Of a DNA stretch of 64,000 bases, positions 1-8,344 are shown in pieces. How positions within the stretch are numbered: the stretch's first letter is position 1; each line of letters begins with the position of its first letter. The stretch is taken from the NCBI GenBank assembly GCA_024998565.1, contig JACOEM010000009.1, forward strand, positions 1 to 64,000, written 5' to 3'. The stretch comes from Nitrospira sp. (lineage in GTDB: Bacteria > Nitrospirota > Nitrospiria > Nitrospirales > Nitrospiraceae). The notes beneath the pieces are model-generated. The model did no database searches. It saw only the letters and a program-made list of their open reading frames with translations, and had not been told where the DNA came from. The translations under genes and the position numbers were made by a program.

Positions 1-661
1 CATTAAAAAAGAGGTTCACCTTGAGGGGGGCTACATCCTTGATCCGCGAAGCCAGACCGGCGGTGGAGATCGTGATGCGGCGGCCCGAGAAGCCCAGGCC
101 CCAGGTTTGGTTGGTGAGGCGGGCGACGGCATCGGCCACGGCATCCAGGTTGGCGAGGGGCTCGCCCATACCCATGAAGACCAGGTTGGTCAGCCGGTGG
201 CCCTCCTGCAAATGGTCCTGGGCGAGGAGGACCTGGTCGATGATCTCATGCGCGCGCAGGTTACGTTGGAGTCCCAGCGTACCGGTCAGACAGAATCCAC
301 AATCGAGCGTGCAGCCGACCTGCGTGGACAGGCAGAGGGTGAGCCGGTCCTCGTCGGGGATGAGCACGCACTCGACTTGGTTGCCGTCGGCCAGTGTGAG
401 CACAAATTTCTTGGTGCCATCCTGCGAGGAAAAGATCTGGACCGCTGAAGTCCGTTCGATACTGCTGCTGCCGGTCAGGTACTCGCGGTCTTTCTGCGAG
501 AGATTGCTCATCTCGGCGAACGTGCGGGCACGTTCCTGATAGAGCCAGCGCAGGATTTGCGACGCGCGATAGGCCGGCCATCCGAGTGACGCGACGAAGG
601 CGGCCATCCCGCTTTCGGTCAGGGCCAGCAGATTGGTGCGACTCTCGGTCTGTTGGAGCAT
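1..661 (-). CDS. rlmN: 23S rRNA (adenine-C2)-methyltransferase RlmN, 3' end outside window
   Basis: Radical-SAM enzyme that methylates C2 of A2503 in 23S rRNA (and A37 of some tRNAs) in the cytosol. Reading the minus strand from the ATG at 659-661 gives an open frame of about 220 residues that runs off the window edge; the family is usually about 350 residues, so roughly the N-terminal two thirds is present. Residues 117, 121 and 124 form the CX3CX2C cluster motif (GCTLDCGFC), and a GMGEPL motif typical of RlmN follows at about residue 164. The N-terminal helical domain (about residues 15-65) also fits RlmN. It is divergent from the lytic transglycosylase gene, with 111 bases between the two starts. 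Identity is secure; only the C-terminus is unseen. Confidence 0.95.
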   Translation of the reverse strand, partial: MLQQTESRTNLLALTESGMAAFVASLGWPAYRASQILRWLYQERARTFAEMSNLSQKDREYLTGSSSIERTSAVQIFSSQDGTKKFVLTLADGNQVECVLIPDEDRLTLCLSTQVGCTLDCGFCLTGTLGLQRNLRAHEIIDQVLLAQDHLQEGHRLTNLVFMGMGEPLANLDAVADAVARLTNQTWGLGFSGRRITISTAGLASRIKDVAPLKVNLFFN

Positions 662-733
662 ACCGGAGCCTAGCACAGGGAAAAAACTTGTGACAAGCAA
701 GGCGAACGTGGTCGCGTTTCTACGGCGTTCAGC

Positions 734-739
734 TATAAT
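734..739 (+). promoter_or_regulatory. -10 hexamer for the lytic transglycosylase gene
   Basis: A perfect TATAAT lies 33 bases before the GTG start at 773. No convincing -35 hexamer is seen at the usual distance, so only the -10 is called. AGGA at 762-765 can serve as the ribosome binding site. Confidence 0.4.
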
Positions 740-772
740 AAGCCCGGTTCACCCTCTTCTCAGGATGAGAAT

Positions 773-3010
773 GTGACCGCACTTCCCTGGCGGATCAGCT
801 TGTCGGCTCTTGCCGTGTGGTCTGTGCTGTCGAGCCTGTTCTTGACGGCCACAGCCGAGTCACCGCGCCCCCTGCCCGTTGCCGCTTCACCCTGCGTCTC
901 TGCGGAAGATTGTTTTCGTTCCGCCGTGGCGCTCAATGAACGTTCGGGCTCGCCCGTTCAACGCGATCAAACGATGATGCTGAAGATCGACCAGCTGCGG
1001 TCGGTGATGGATCTCTATCCTTCCACGATCTGGGCCAAGAGAGCCGGGGTGGTGCTGGGCGTGTTGCTGATCGAGCGCGAGCCGGTCGAAGCGGCACAAC
1101 GGTTGCGGGCCGTGCAGTCCGACTTGCCGGTGCTCGACGACTATCTCCGCCTGTGGATCGGGGAATCGTTGCTGAAGCAGAACGAGCCGATCCAGGCCGC
1201 CGAATTGCTGGAGACAATCCCCAAGGTCGTGCCGGATTCAAACCTGATTGCCAAAGCTGCCTACAGAACAGGCGAAGCCTGGTATAGCGCTAACGTGTGC
1301 TTCCGGGCGGTGGACTGGCTGGGGCGCGCTGTGGTGCTTGCGGAGAAGGATCCGGCGGCTCCGTTGGCGTTGTGGCACCAGGCTGAGTGCCACATCCGGG
1401 AGAATCGACTACCGGAGGCGCGCACCGCGTTGAAGCAACTCTGGCTTCGGTATCCCCATTCGCCTGAAGCACGAGAGGCGAAAGCCCGGTTGGATACCGC
1501 CCTGGGTGGAGAATCCTGGGTGCCGACGGCCGACGATCATTGGATTCGCGCACAGGCCTTTCTCGGGCTGGCCATGCAAGTCGAGTCGGTTGAGGAACTC
1601 CGCCGCTTTCTCACGATGGCTCCCGGGCACCCCCGCCGCTTCGACGCCCGCTTGAAGTTGGGAGTGGCCTATGTCCGGCTCAAGCAATATGACCAGGCTC
1701 GTGAGACGTTTCGTTCGTTAGTGGCGGATCGGGTGCAGGAATCGTCCGAGGCCACAGTATGGTTGGCCCGGGTCTATCTGCGGCAGAGTCAGGGCGACAA
1801 ACTCATCGGCTTGGCGCGATCGGTCGTGCAGGGGGCCCTGGGGGGCGACCAGCGGGCGATGGTGCATCTTTTCGCCGGGGTGTGGTTGGAGGATCAGGGG
1901 CAGTTCGATGAGGCGATCGGGATGTTCCGGCAGGTGGCGAAGTTGGGAGACTCGGCGAGCCAGCGCGCGGAAGGTCTGTGGCGTGCCGGGTGGGCGCAAT
2001 ACCGGACGGCCCGCTATCGGGATGCCGCTGAGACCTTTCGTTCCGTTGTGGAGTTGCATGTCAATGGCTTTGAGCCCCAGGCGATGTATTGGGCGGCACG
2101 GGCGGACGAACGTGAAAAAAACACCACGGCCGCCGATCAATACGTGCGCCTCTGTCAGCGGCACGCATACAGTTACTATTGCCAATTGGCTGCACGGCGA
2201 GTTTCGTTGCCGCCGGTCACCCCGGTTGCGACAGAAGCGGAACGCCCGGTGGGCGATGAGGCGTCACCGTTGCCGCAGAATCGGCGTCCTGAAATCGAAC
2301 GGCACGTGGTCTATCAACGCGGCATCGAGCTCAAAATATTGGGGTTCGCCCAGGATGCGGCTCGCGAACTCGGCTCTCTCACAGAGCAATATAGTCGTGA
2401 CCCTGAGGTGTTGCTGGCCTTCTCAACCTTGCTCAGCGAGGTGGGGGCGTACCACCCGGCCTTACGCGTCGCAAAAGTTCACTTTAAGGACAAGCTGGAA
2501 CGTAGCGGTTTGCCGACGGCACCGTCCCTGTGGACCGTAGCCTACCCGACCGGCCTGCTTCCGACGATCACCGCGCAGGGCGTCACTGCGGTGGACCCCT
2601 ACCTGGCTGCCGCGATCATCCGTGAGGAGAGCCAATACGATGAAAAGGCCGTCTCGGTGGTGGGAGCCGTGGGGTTGATGCAGTTGATGCCGGTCACGGC
2701 GAATGCCGTGGCGCAGCGGTACGGGTTTCCCGCAGTCGGACGGGAAGAACTGTTCGACCAGGAAACGAACATTCGGCTGGGGGTGCGGTATCTGGGGCAG
2801 TTGCTCGAGCAATACGGCGGGAATCTGGCCCATGCGGTCGCGGCCTACAACGCCGGTCCGATTGCCGTGAACAATTGGATTGCGGTGCATCGAGGACGGG
2901 AGCAGGATGAGTTCGTGGAACTCATTCCGTATCAGGAAACGCGGTTGTACGTGAAACGGGTCTTGCGCAGCTATGGAGAATATCGCCGTCTCCATAACGG
3001 CACGTCGTAG
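773..3010 (+). CDS. Lytic murein transglycosylase with TPR repeats (Slt70-like)
   Basis: Periplasmic enzyme expected to cleave the MurNAc-GlcNAc bond of peptidoglycan to give 1,6-anhydro ends. The 745-residue product has an N-terminal signal peptide (hydrophobic residues about 7-28), a long TPR-like helical region rich in A/L/R (about 60-560) and a C-terminal SLT domain (about 595-740). The SLT domain shows the catalytic Glu in REES (about residue 619), GLMQLMP and AAYNAGP, all hallmark motifs. The start is GTG at 773, because the overlapping ATG at 771 runs straight into a stop. Length and layout match soluble lytic transglycosylases; specificity within the family cannot be read from sequence. 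It is followed within 95 bases by the zapBA operon, which has its own promoter. Confidence 0.93.
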   Translation: MTALPWRISLSALAVWSVLSSLFLTATAESPRPLPVAASPCVSAEDCFRSAVALNERSGSPVQRDQTMMLKIDQLRSVMDLYPSTIWAKRAGVVLGVLLIEREPVEAAQRLRAVQSDLPVLDDYLRLWIGESLLKQNEPIQAAELLETIPKVVPDSNLIAKAAYRTGEAWYSANVCFRAVDWLGRAVVLAEKDPAAPLALWHQAECHIRENRLPEARTALKQLWLRYPHSPEAREAKARLDTALGGESWVPTADDHWIRAQAFLGLAMQVESVEELRRFLTMAPGHPRRFDARLKLGVAYVRLKQYDQARETFRSLVADRVQESSEATVWLARVYLRQSQGDKLIGLARSVVQGALGGDQRAMVHLFAGVWLEDQGQFDEAIGMFRQVAKLGDSASQRAEGLWRAGWAQYRTARYRDAAETFRSVVELHVNGFEPQAMYWAARADEREKNTTAADQYVRLCQRHAYSYYCQLAARRVSLPPVTPVATEAERPVGDEASPLPQNRRPEIERHVVYQRGIELKILGFAQDAARELGSLTEQYSRDPEVLLAFSTLLSEVGAYHPALRVAKVHFKDKLERSGLPTAPSLWTVAYPTGLLPTITAQGVTAVDPYLAAAIIREESQYDEKAVSVVGAVGLMQLMPVTANAVAQRYGFPAVGREELFDQETNIRLGVRYLGQLLEQYGGNLAHAVAAYNAGPIAVNNWIAVHRGREQDEFVELIPYQETRLYVKRVLRSYGEYRRLHNGTS

Positions 3011-3023
3011 CGGGGCCGTTTTC

Positions 3024-3052
3024 TTGACAAGCCGGAGCGAACTTTCTATATT
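3024..3052 (+). promoter_or_regulatory. Sigma70-type promoter for zapB-zapA
   Basis: TTGACA (3024-3029), a 17-base spacer and TATATT (3047-3052) make a near-consensus housekeeping promoter. It would start transcription near 3059, 46 bases before zapB. It is the best-matching sigma70 promoter in the window. Confidence 0.8.
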
Positions 3053-3104
3053 TCGCCCCCGTCACCCAACGTGTTCGACCACCACTTTGATATGAGGAAA
3101 TACC

Positions 3105-3359
3105 ATGACTTTAGATCGTCTCGACGCCCTTGAAATTCGGATTCGCGATTTGGTGAAGCTCGTGCAGGATCTCAAACGGAAAAACGCTTCATTGGAAGAC
3201 GATCTTCGGCTGGCGCGTGAACGGGTTGCAGTGCGTGATGACGAAAACCGACGCTGGGAACAGGAGCGGATCGATATCCGTTCTCGGATCGAGAAGGTCC
3301 TGGGTGAGATCGATCTGTTGGAGTGCCTGGATGAACCCAAGGAGGTGGCTGTTGACTAA
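3105..3359 (+). CDS. zapB: Small coiled-coil protein, ZapB-like
   Basis: An 84-residue, highly charged and almost entirely coiled-coil protein (heptad pattern about residues 3-75), matching ZapB/SlyX-type cell-division accessory proteins in size and in its place directly before zapA. In the ZapB model it would bridge ZapA-bound FtsZ to the septal machinery in the cytoplasm. GAGGAA sits about 8 bases before the ATG. Its stop overlaps the proposed zapA start, so translation is probably coupled. The family call rests on coiled-coil nature and position; coiled-coil similarity alone is weak evidence. Confidence 0.75.
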   Translation: MTLDRLDALEIRIRDLVKLVQDLKRKNASLEDDLRLARERVAVRDDENRRWEQERIDIRSRIEKVLGEIDLLECLDEPKEVAVD

Positions 3360-3648
3360 GACCATTGACGTGGAGATCTATGGCCAGCGGTACAGCATCA
3401 ATGGGGAAGCAGACGAGTCGTACGTGAAGCAATTGGCCGATATGGTCGATAAGCAGATGAAGCAGGTGGCGGCCGGCATGCGGTCGGCCACCCCGGCCAA
3501 GTTGGCCGTCCTTGCCGCATTCAATCTTGCCCACGAGTTGATGGAATCAGAACGAAAATCCCGGCAGGGAGAGGCCGACGCGGATCGTCGCGTGGCCTCA
3601 CTCATGGAATCGATCGATCAGCAGATGCCGTCCATCCTGTCCCGGTGA
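3352..3648 (+). CDS. zapA: Cell division protein ZapA
   Basis: FtsZ-binding protein that promotes Z-ring bundling. The 98-residue product starts with a beta strand (TKTIDVEIYGQRY) followed by the conserved 'ADESYVKQLADMVDKQM' helix and a long C-terminal coiled coil, as in ZapA. I take TTG at 3352 as start because GGAGG at 3341-3345 is 6 bases upstream and the domain begins right there. Upstream in-frame codons lie inside zapB. The TTG overlaps the zapB stop (TAA 3357-3359), so the two genes are translationally coupled and share the promoter at 3024-3052. Confidence 0.9.
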   Translation: MTKTIDVEIYGQRYSINGEADESYVKQLADMVDKQMKQVAAGMRSATPAKLAVLAAFNLAHELMESERKSRQGEADADRRVASLMESIDQQMPSILSR

Positions 3649-3854
3649 GTTTCGCCTTGCTTTCACTGTACTGCTTTGTTATCGTTTCCGTGTTGTATTG
3701 ACCTGAGGGTCAACAAGAGCAGGAGAGGAAAGGAAGCTTCGAACAAGGACGGAAAATCTGACGACGGTTTTTGAGCGCTAAACATATGGAATCGCTGGTT
3801 TTTGTGCTGTTTTTCACAGTAGTCGTGATGGTGTGGATGAGAGAAGGCTCCCAG

Positions 3855-4015
3855 GCCGGCATGTCTGTTCGACAGGTGTGTTCGCAACGTGTGGCAAGGG
3901 GCGGAGAGCAGGTGATTGTAGATGTGGTATGGCCTGCGCTGTGCTCGCAACCTGTGACGATCCCCGACCGGGGGCTTTGGTCTGTGCGCCTTCGACGTGA
4001 CAGACGTATGGATTC
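3855..4015 (+). ncRNA. Candidate structured RNA between zapA and rny (possible 6S RNA)
   Basis: The 559 bases between zapA and rny hold no gene I trust. Within them, CAT-GTCTGT (3860-3868) can pair with ACAGAC-gt-ATG (4000-4010), closing a region of about 150 bases. Inside it, GCAGG (about 3908) and CCTGC (about 3933) form a further stem, and CCCCG/GGGGG near 3963-3972 forms a small hairpin. Many bacteria carry 6S RNA directly after zapA, which prompts the guess. I could not match a 6S consensus in sequence, so type and strand are tentative. A 92-codon open frame (3771-4049) overlaps it but has no ribosome binding site. Confidence 0.3.
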
Positions 4016-4207
4016 GGGTCGACGTCGACCACTCCTCCACGTGAATTGACGGCGGCGATTCCACGCTTCGTTTCTACTGGCTCAAGAAGTCAGATGTTTC
4101 CCCTTCACGCGTAGACATTCCTTTCTCACGCTCCATGCTCCCCCTTTAACACTGGCTGTGATTATTCGCAGGGTGACAGCGTCTACTGTCCCGCTGCCGT
4201 AAGGGAG

Positions 4208-5785
4208 GTGGTTCCCATTTCTCTCAGCGTTGTTGCGTACATTTTTGTCGGATTAGTGGGAGCGGTCCTGGGTGCCGGGCTGTACGAAGTCTTTCGCCGT
4301 CGGTCGGCGTTGGCTCGTCGTGCCGAGGCCGAGGATCAGTCGGCGCAGATCGTTCAATCGGCTCAGCGTGAAGCAGAGAATCTCGTCAAAGAGGCCAAGC
4401 TGGAGGCCAAAGATCTGGTCTTTCAGGCCAGGATCGAACTCGAAAAGGAACAAAAGGCGAAGCTTGCCGAAGTTTCCAATTCGGAACGGCGTGTGTCCCA
4501 ACGGGAAGAGGGACTCGATCGCAAGCTCGGCTTGCTTGAGAAGCGGGATCAGGAAGCGCTCAAGCGTGAGCAGGACTTATTGAAGCGTGAAGAGACACTG
4601 GTACAGAAGGACGCGGCCTGCGCGCAGGCGCTGAAACAGCATCGCGAGGCCCTTGAGCGGGTGGCCGGCTTGACGGCTGAGGAAGCGAAGCGGCAACTGA
4701 TTCAGGATCTGGATAGTCAGGCGCGGTTGGAGGCGGCCGGCCTGGCCAAGCGCCTGCTCGAAGAGGCCAAGGAAAATGCCGACCGGGAGGCGCGGGAAAT
4801 CATCGCCAGTTCCATCCAGCGTGTGACGCGGGACTACGTGAATGAAGCGACCATCTCGGTGGTGCCGATTGCCAACGATGCCATGAAGGGTCGGATCATC
4901 GGTCGGGAAGGGCGGAACATCCGGGCGATCGAGGCGGCGACGGGGATCGACCTCATCATCGATGAGACACCGGAAGCGGTCATCATTTCAGGGTTCGATC
5001 CGCTTCGTCGTGAGATCGCGAAGGTCTCGCTTGAGCGGCTGATGCACGACGGCCGAATCCATCCGACGCGTATTGAAGAGATCGTCGAAAAGGTGAAGGT
5101 CGATATCGAGAAGCTGATGATCGAAGAGGCTGAAAAGGTGATCTTCGAGGTTGGCTTGTCTGATTTTCACCCCGAGTTGGTCAAGGTGTTGGGACGGCTC
5201 AAGTATCGAACCAGCTATGGGCAGAATAATCTGTACCATGCGCGGGAAGCGGCCTACATCTGCGGCATCATGGCCTCCGAGTTGAAACTCGACGTGAAGC
5301 TCGCCAAACGCGGCGCCTTGTTGCACGATATCGGCAAGGCCGTCAGTCACGAGGAAGAAGGCCCGCATGCCATGCTGGGTGCGGAGATTGCTAAGAAGTA
5401 CGGCGAAAACGCCAAAGTGGTGAACGCCATTGCGGCGCATCACGAACAGGTTGAGCCTATTTGTCCGGAGACCGTGCTGGTGGCGGCGGCGGAAGCGCTG
5501 TCGGCGGCACGCCCGGGGGCCCGCCGTGAAGCGTTGGAGTCGTATGTAAAGCGGCTGGAGAAATTGGAGTCGCTGGCGACTGTCCACAAGGGTGTGCAGA
5601 AGGCCTATGCGATTCAAGCCGGTCGTGAGATCCGGGTGATTGTGAAGCAGGAAGATCTGACCGACCCGGAATGTTTTCAGTTGTCGCGGGATCTGGCGAA
5701 GAAGATCGAGCAGGAGCTGACGTACCCGGGCCAAATCAAGGTGACGGTGATCCGGGAGAGCCGGTTCGTCGATTTTGCGAAATGA
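4208..5785 (+). CDS. rny: Ribonuclease Y
   Basis: Membrane-anchored endoribonuclease that starts mRNA decay in bacteria lacking or supplementing RNase E. The 525-residue product has one N-terminal membrane segment (about 4-27), a long charged coiled coil (about 35-190), a KH domain containing GRIIGREGRNIR (about 230-245) and an HD domain with LLHDIGK (His-Asp near residues 371-373). Length matches the family (about 520). The GTG at 4208 is nominal: the strong AAGGGAGG at 4201-4208 overlaps it, which is too close. ATT at 4217 has ideal spacing and could be the true start. It is followed directly by ymdB, a widespread rny partner. Confidence 0.95.
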   Translation: MVPISLSVVAYIFVGLVGAVLGAGLYEVFRRRSALARRAEAEDQSAQIVQSAQREAENLVKEAKLEAKDLVFQARIELEKEQKAKLAEVSNSERRVSQREEGLDRKLGLLEKRDQEALKREQDLLKREETLVQKDAACAQALKQHREALERVAGLTAEEAKRQLIQDLDSQARLEAAGLAKRLLEEAKENADREAREIIASSIQRVTRDYVNEATISVVPIANDAMKGRIIGREGRNIRAIEAATGIDLIIDETPEAVIISGFDPLRREIAKVSLERLMHDGRIHPTRIEEIVEKVKVDIEKLMIEEAEKVIFEVGLSDFHPELVKVLGRLKYRTSYGQNNLYHAREAAYICGIMASELKLDVKLAKRGALLHDIGKAVSHEEEGPHAMLGAEIAKKYGENAKVVNAIAAHHEQVEPICPETVLVAAAEALSAARPGARREALESYVKRLEKLESLATVHKGVQKAYAIQAGREIRVIVKQEDLTDPECFQLSRDLAKKIEQELTYPGQIKVTVIRESRFVDFAK

Positions 5786-5795
5786 GTACACGGTT

Positions 5796-6575
5796 ATGAA
5801 AGTTCTGATGATCGGCGACATCATGGGCGAGCCAGGGCGTCGGTCCGTGGCTCGCCTCCTGCCGAAACTTATCGCCAACCATTCCATCGATGTGGTCGTA
5901 GGCAACGGCGAGAATGTGGCCGGCGGGTTCGGTATTACTCCTGACCTGGTGGACGACCTCTTTGATCTCGGGGTGTCGGTCATCACCACGGGGAATCATG
6001 CGTGGGACAAGAAGGAAATCCTCGACGTGTTTCCACGTGAGCCGCGTCTCCTGCGTCCTGCGAACTATCCCGCCGGAGTGCCAGGCCGAGGCAGTTATGT
6101 GTTTACCACGCCCGGTGGCGAGTCCTTGGGTGTCCTGCATTTGATGGGGCGGGCGTTTATGCCTACGATCGATTGCCCGTTTCAGGTCGCGAAGCGGGAG
6201 ATTGAGTCTCTCAAGAAGCAGGTTTCGGCGATCGTGGTCGATATGCATGCCGAGGCGACCTCTGAAAAGATGGCGATGGGGCATTACCTGGACGGGTTGG
6301 TGACGGTTGTGGCGGGGACGCACACCCATGTGCAGACGGCTGATGAGCAAATCCTGCCGAAAGGCACGGCGTACATTACCGATATCGGTATGACCGGCCC
6401 GCTTCATTCGGTGATCGGAATTAAAAAAGAACTGGCGATCGAAAAGTTTCTCACCGGCATGCCGCGGCGCTTTGAAGTGGCCTCGGGTCCCGTCGTGTTC
6501 TGTGCGGTATTGATGGAGCTGGATGCCACGCTCGGCAAGGCTGTGTCGATCGAACGGATCCGAGTGGTGGATTGA
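5796..6575 (+). CDS. ymdB: YmdB-family metallophosphoesterase (2',3'-cyclic nucleotide phosphodiesterase)
   Basis: Dinuclear-metal phosphodiesterase of the YmdB/TIGR00282 family; Bacillus YmdB hydrolyses 2',3'-cAMP. The 259-residue product begins MKVLMIGDIMGEPGR (metal-binding Asp in GD), with GNGENVAGG, a TTGNHAWD motif (metal His) and GTHTHVQTADE near the C-terminus, all family signatures. I choose ATG 5796, 10 bases after the rny stop, because the conserved domain starts there; an in-frame TTG at 5775 inside rny is unlikely. It probably shares the rny transcript, which suggests a common role in RNA turnover. Confidence 0.92.
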   Translation: MKVLMIGDIMGEPGRRSVARLLPKLIANHSIDVVVGNGENVAGGFGITPDLVDDLFDLGVSVITTGNHAWDKKEILDVFPREPRLLRPANYPAGVPGRGSYVFTTPGGESLGVLHLMGRAFMPTIDCPFQVAKREIESLKKQVSAIVVDMHAEATSEKMAMGHYLDGLVTVVAGTHTHVQTADEQILPKGTAYITDIGMTGPLHSVIGIKKELAIEKFLTGMPRRFEVASGPVVFCAVLMELDATLGKAVSIERIRVVD

Positions 6576-6612
6576 TCTGTTCGCCAAGCTATTTTCTCAG
6601 GCTCGGTAAGCT

Positions 6613-7971
6613 ATGACCGGCCACACCCTTCCGCTCCCTCTGCTGCTTTCCGTCTCCGACGTGACGCGACTGATCCGCGATTCCCTGGAAGCCCAGTTCC
6701 GGGATATCTGGATCGAAGGCGAAATTACCAACCTTCGCGCCCCGTCTTCCGGACACCTGTATTTCACCTTGAAAGATGAGCAGAGCCAGCTTCGCGGGGT
6801 ACTCTTTCGGTCCGGGGCCTCACGGCTGCGGTTCACGCTGCAAGAGGGGCTGGCGATTGTCGCGCGCGGACGCATTTCGGTGTACGAGCCGCGGGGCGAG
6901 TACCAACTGATCGTTGACTCGCTGGAACCGAAGGGCGTCGGTGCGTTTCAACTGGCGTTCGAGCAACTCAAGGAGCGGTTGGCGCGAGAGGGATTGTTCG
7001 ACGAGGCGAGAAAGCGTCCTTTGCCTCCCTTCCCGCGCACGGTCGGCGTGGTGACGTCACGCACCGGGGCCGCGGTCCGCGATATTGTGGCAGTCCTCCG
7101 TCGCCGCTGTCCGGTCGCGAATATTCTCATCGCTCCCGTGCCGGTTCAGGGCGAGGGAGCTGCCGAGCACATTGCGGAAGCGATCACGACGTTAAGCGGA
7201 ATGCCCCAGGTTGAGGTGATGATCGTCGGGCGTGGAGGGGGCGCCTCAGAGGACTTGTGGGCGTTCAACGAAGAAGTGGTCGTTCGCGCCATTGTGCAGT
7301 CGAAGGTTCCGATCGTGTCTGCGGTAGGGCACGAAATCGACGTGACCCTTGCAGACTTTGCCGCGGACTATCGGGCCCCGACTCCTTCGGCCGCAGCCGA
7401 GGCGGTCGTTCCCGTGCTGGAAGACATCGTCGAGCGATTAGGTGAGACCTCGAATCGTCTGGATCGAATCGTGCGCACTTTGTTGGAGATGCAGCGTCAT
7501 CGATTCGAGCGTTCGGTCGGAGTGATGCGTGATATGCGCTTTCGAGTGCAGGCGCATGCTCAGCGTCTCGATGAATTGCGAGAGGGTTTGACGCGCACGC
7601 TCACCGAACGGTTGACTCTGCTCCACCGCGGGATGGTGGAACGCCAACATGCTTTGCTGGCTCAAGGACCGCACCGCCGGATTCAGACCGCGCTGGTGGT
7701 GATCCCGCAACTGTATAAACGGTTGGAGCAGGAAGCCAGACGGGGACTTATGTCCAGGCGGCAAGCGGTTGCGTCCTACATGATGGCTTTGGACGCTCTC
7801 AGTCCATTGGCGATCTTAAGCCGCGGGTATAGCGTCATCCAGGCCATTCCGTCCGGGCGGATCGTCCGGCTGGCGTCAGAGGTGGCGGTGGGGGATGTGG
7901 TGCAGGCGCGGCTGGCCGAGGGGCGGCTGTTGTGTCACGTCAATGAGGTGCTGCCGCCTTCGCTGCCTTGA
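6613..7971 (+). CDS. xseA: Exodeoxyribonuclease VII large subunit
   Basis: Catalytic subunit of ExoVII, which degrades single-stranded DNA from both ends in the cytosol. The 452-residue product has an N-terminal OB fold (about 10-110: WIEGEITNLRAPSSGHLYFTLKD), then the Exonuc_VII_L domain with TSRTGAAVRDI, GRGGGASEDLWAFN and SAVGHEIDVTLADFAADYRAPTPSAAAE patterns, then a coiled-coil C-terminal half. Length and motif order are normal. xseB follows after 58 bases, giving both subunits in one operon. Confidence 0.97.
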   Translation: MTGHTLPLPLLLSVSDVTRLIRDSLEAQFRDIWIEGEITNLRAPSSGHLYFTLKDEQSQLRGVLFRSGASRLRFTLQEGLAIVARGRISVYEPRGEYQLIVDSLEPKGVGAFQLAFEQLKERLAREGLFDEARKRPLPPFPRTVGVVTSRTGAAVRDIVAVLRRRCPVANILIAPVPVQGEGAAEHIAEAITTLSGMPQVEVMIVGRGGGASEDLWAFNEEVVVRAIVQSKVPIVSAVGHEIDVTLADFAADYRAPTPSAAAEAVVPVLEDIVERLGETSNRLDRIVRTLLEMQRHRFERSVGVMRDMRFRVQAHAQRLDELREGLTRTLTERLTLLHRGMVERQHALLAQGPHRRIQTALVVIPQLYKRLEQEARRGLMSRRQAVASYMMALDALSPLAILSRGYSVIQAIPSGRIVRLASEVAVGDVVQARLAEGRLLCHVNEVLPPSLP

Positions 7972-8029
7972 CCTCACCGGTGGGGCAGGCAATAATGTTT
8001 CGTTTGATGGATGAGCAAGGGAGTCTGTT

Positions 8030-8278
8030 GTGGCTGCCGTGAAGTTTGAATATGCAATGGCACGATTGGAAACGATTGTTGCTGAGCTTGAAAAGGGCGA
8101 TCTTCCTCTCGATGACTCGCTGAAGATTTTCGAGGAGGGGATTCGGTTGTCCAAGACCTGCCTGAAGATGCTGGAGGATGCCGAGCGGAAGGTTGAAATC
8201 TTGGTGCAAGAGAAGGACGGCAAGAAGCGGATTCAAGCGTTTTCTCCCGGTGAGGATGAGCCGGAGCGCCCTCAGTAA
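8030..8278 (+). CDS. xseB: Exodeoxyribonuclease VII small subunit
   Basis: Small helical subunit that binds the XseA coiled coil. The 82-residue product shows the family pattern FEYAMARLETIVAELEKG followed by LPLDDSLKIFEEG. The start is GTG at 8030, with AAGGGAG about 6 bases upstream. It is the partner of the preceding xseA. A 7-bp GC hairpin (8293-8299 with 8309-8315, no T-run) lies between this gene and tlyA. Confidence 0.95.
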   Translation: MAAVKFEYAMARLETIVAELEKGDLPLDDSLKIFEEGIRLSKTCLKMLEDAERKVEILVQEKDGKKRIQAFSPGEDEPERPQ

Positions 8279-8344
8279 CCGCCTGATCGATGCACGGGCT
8301 ATCACAGGGCCCGTGTCTGTCGCAGTTAAACTTCCACACAGCCT

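Noticed and set aside
3771-4049. 92-residue protein between zapA and rny
   Set aside because: No ribosome site, no known domain, and the region is better explained by a structured RNA or leader.
4988-5989. 333-codon minus-strand frame opposite rny and ymdB
   Set aside because: Runs across two conserved genes; no features of its own.
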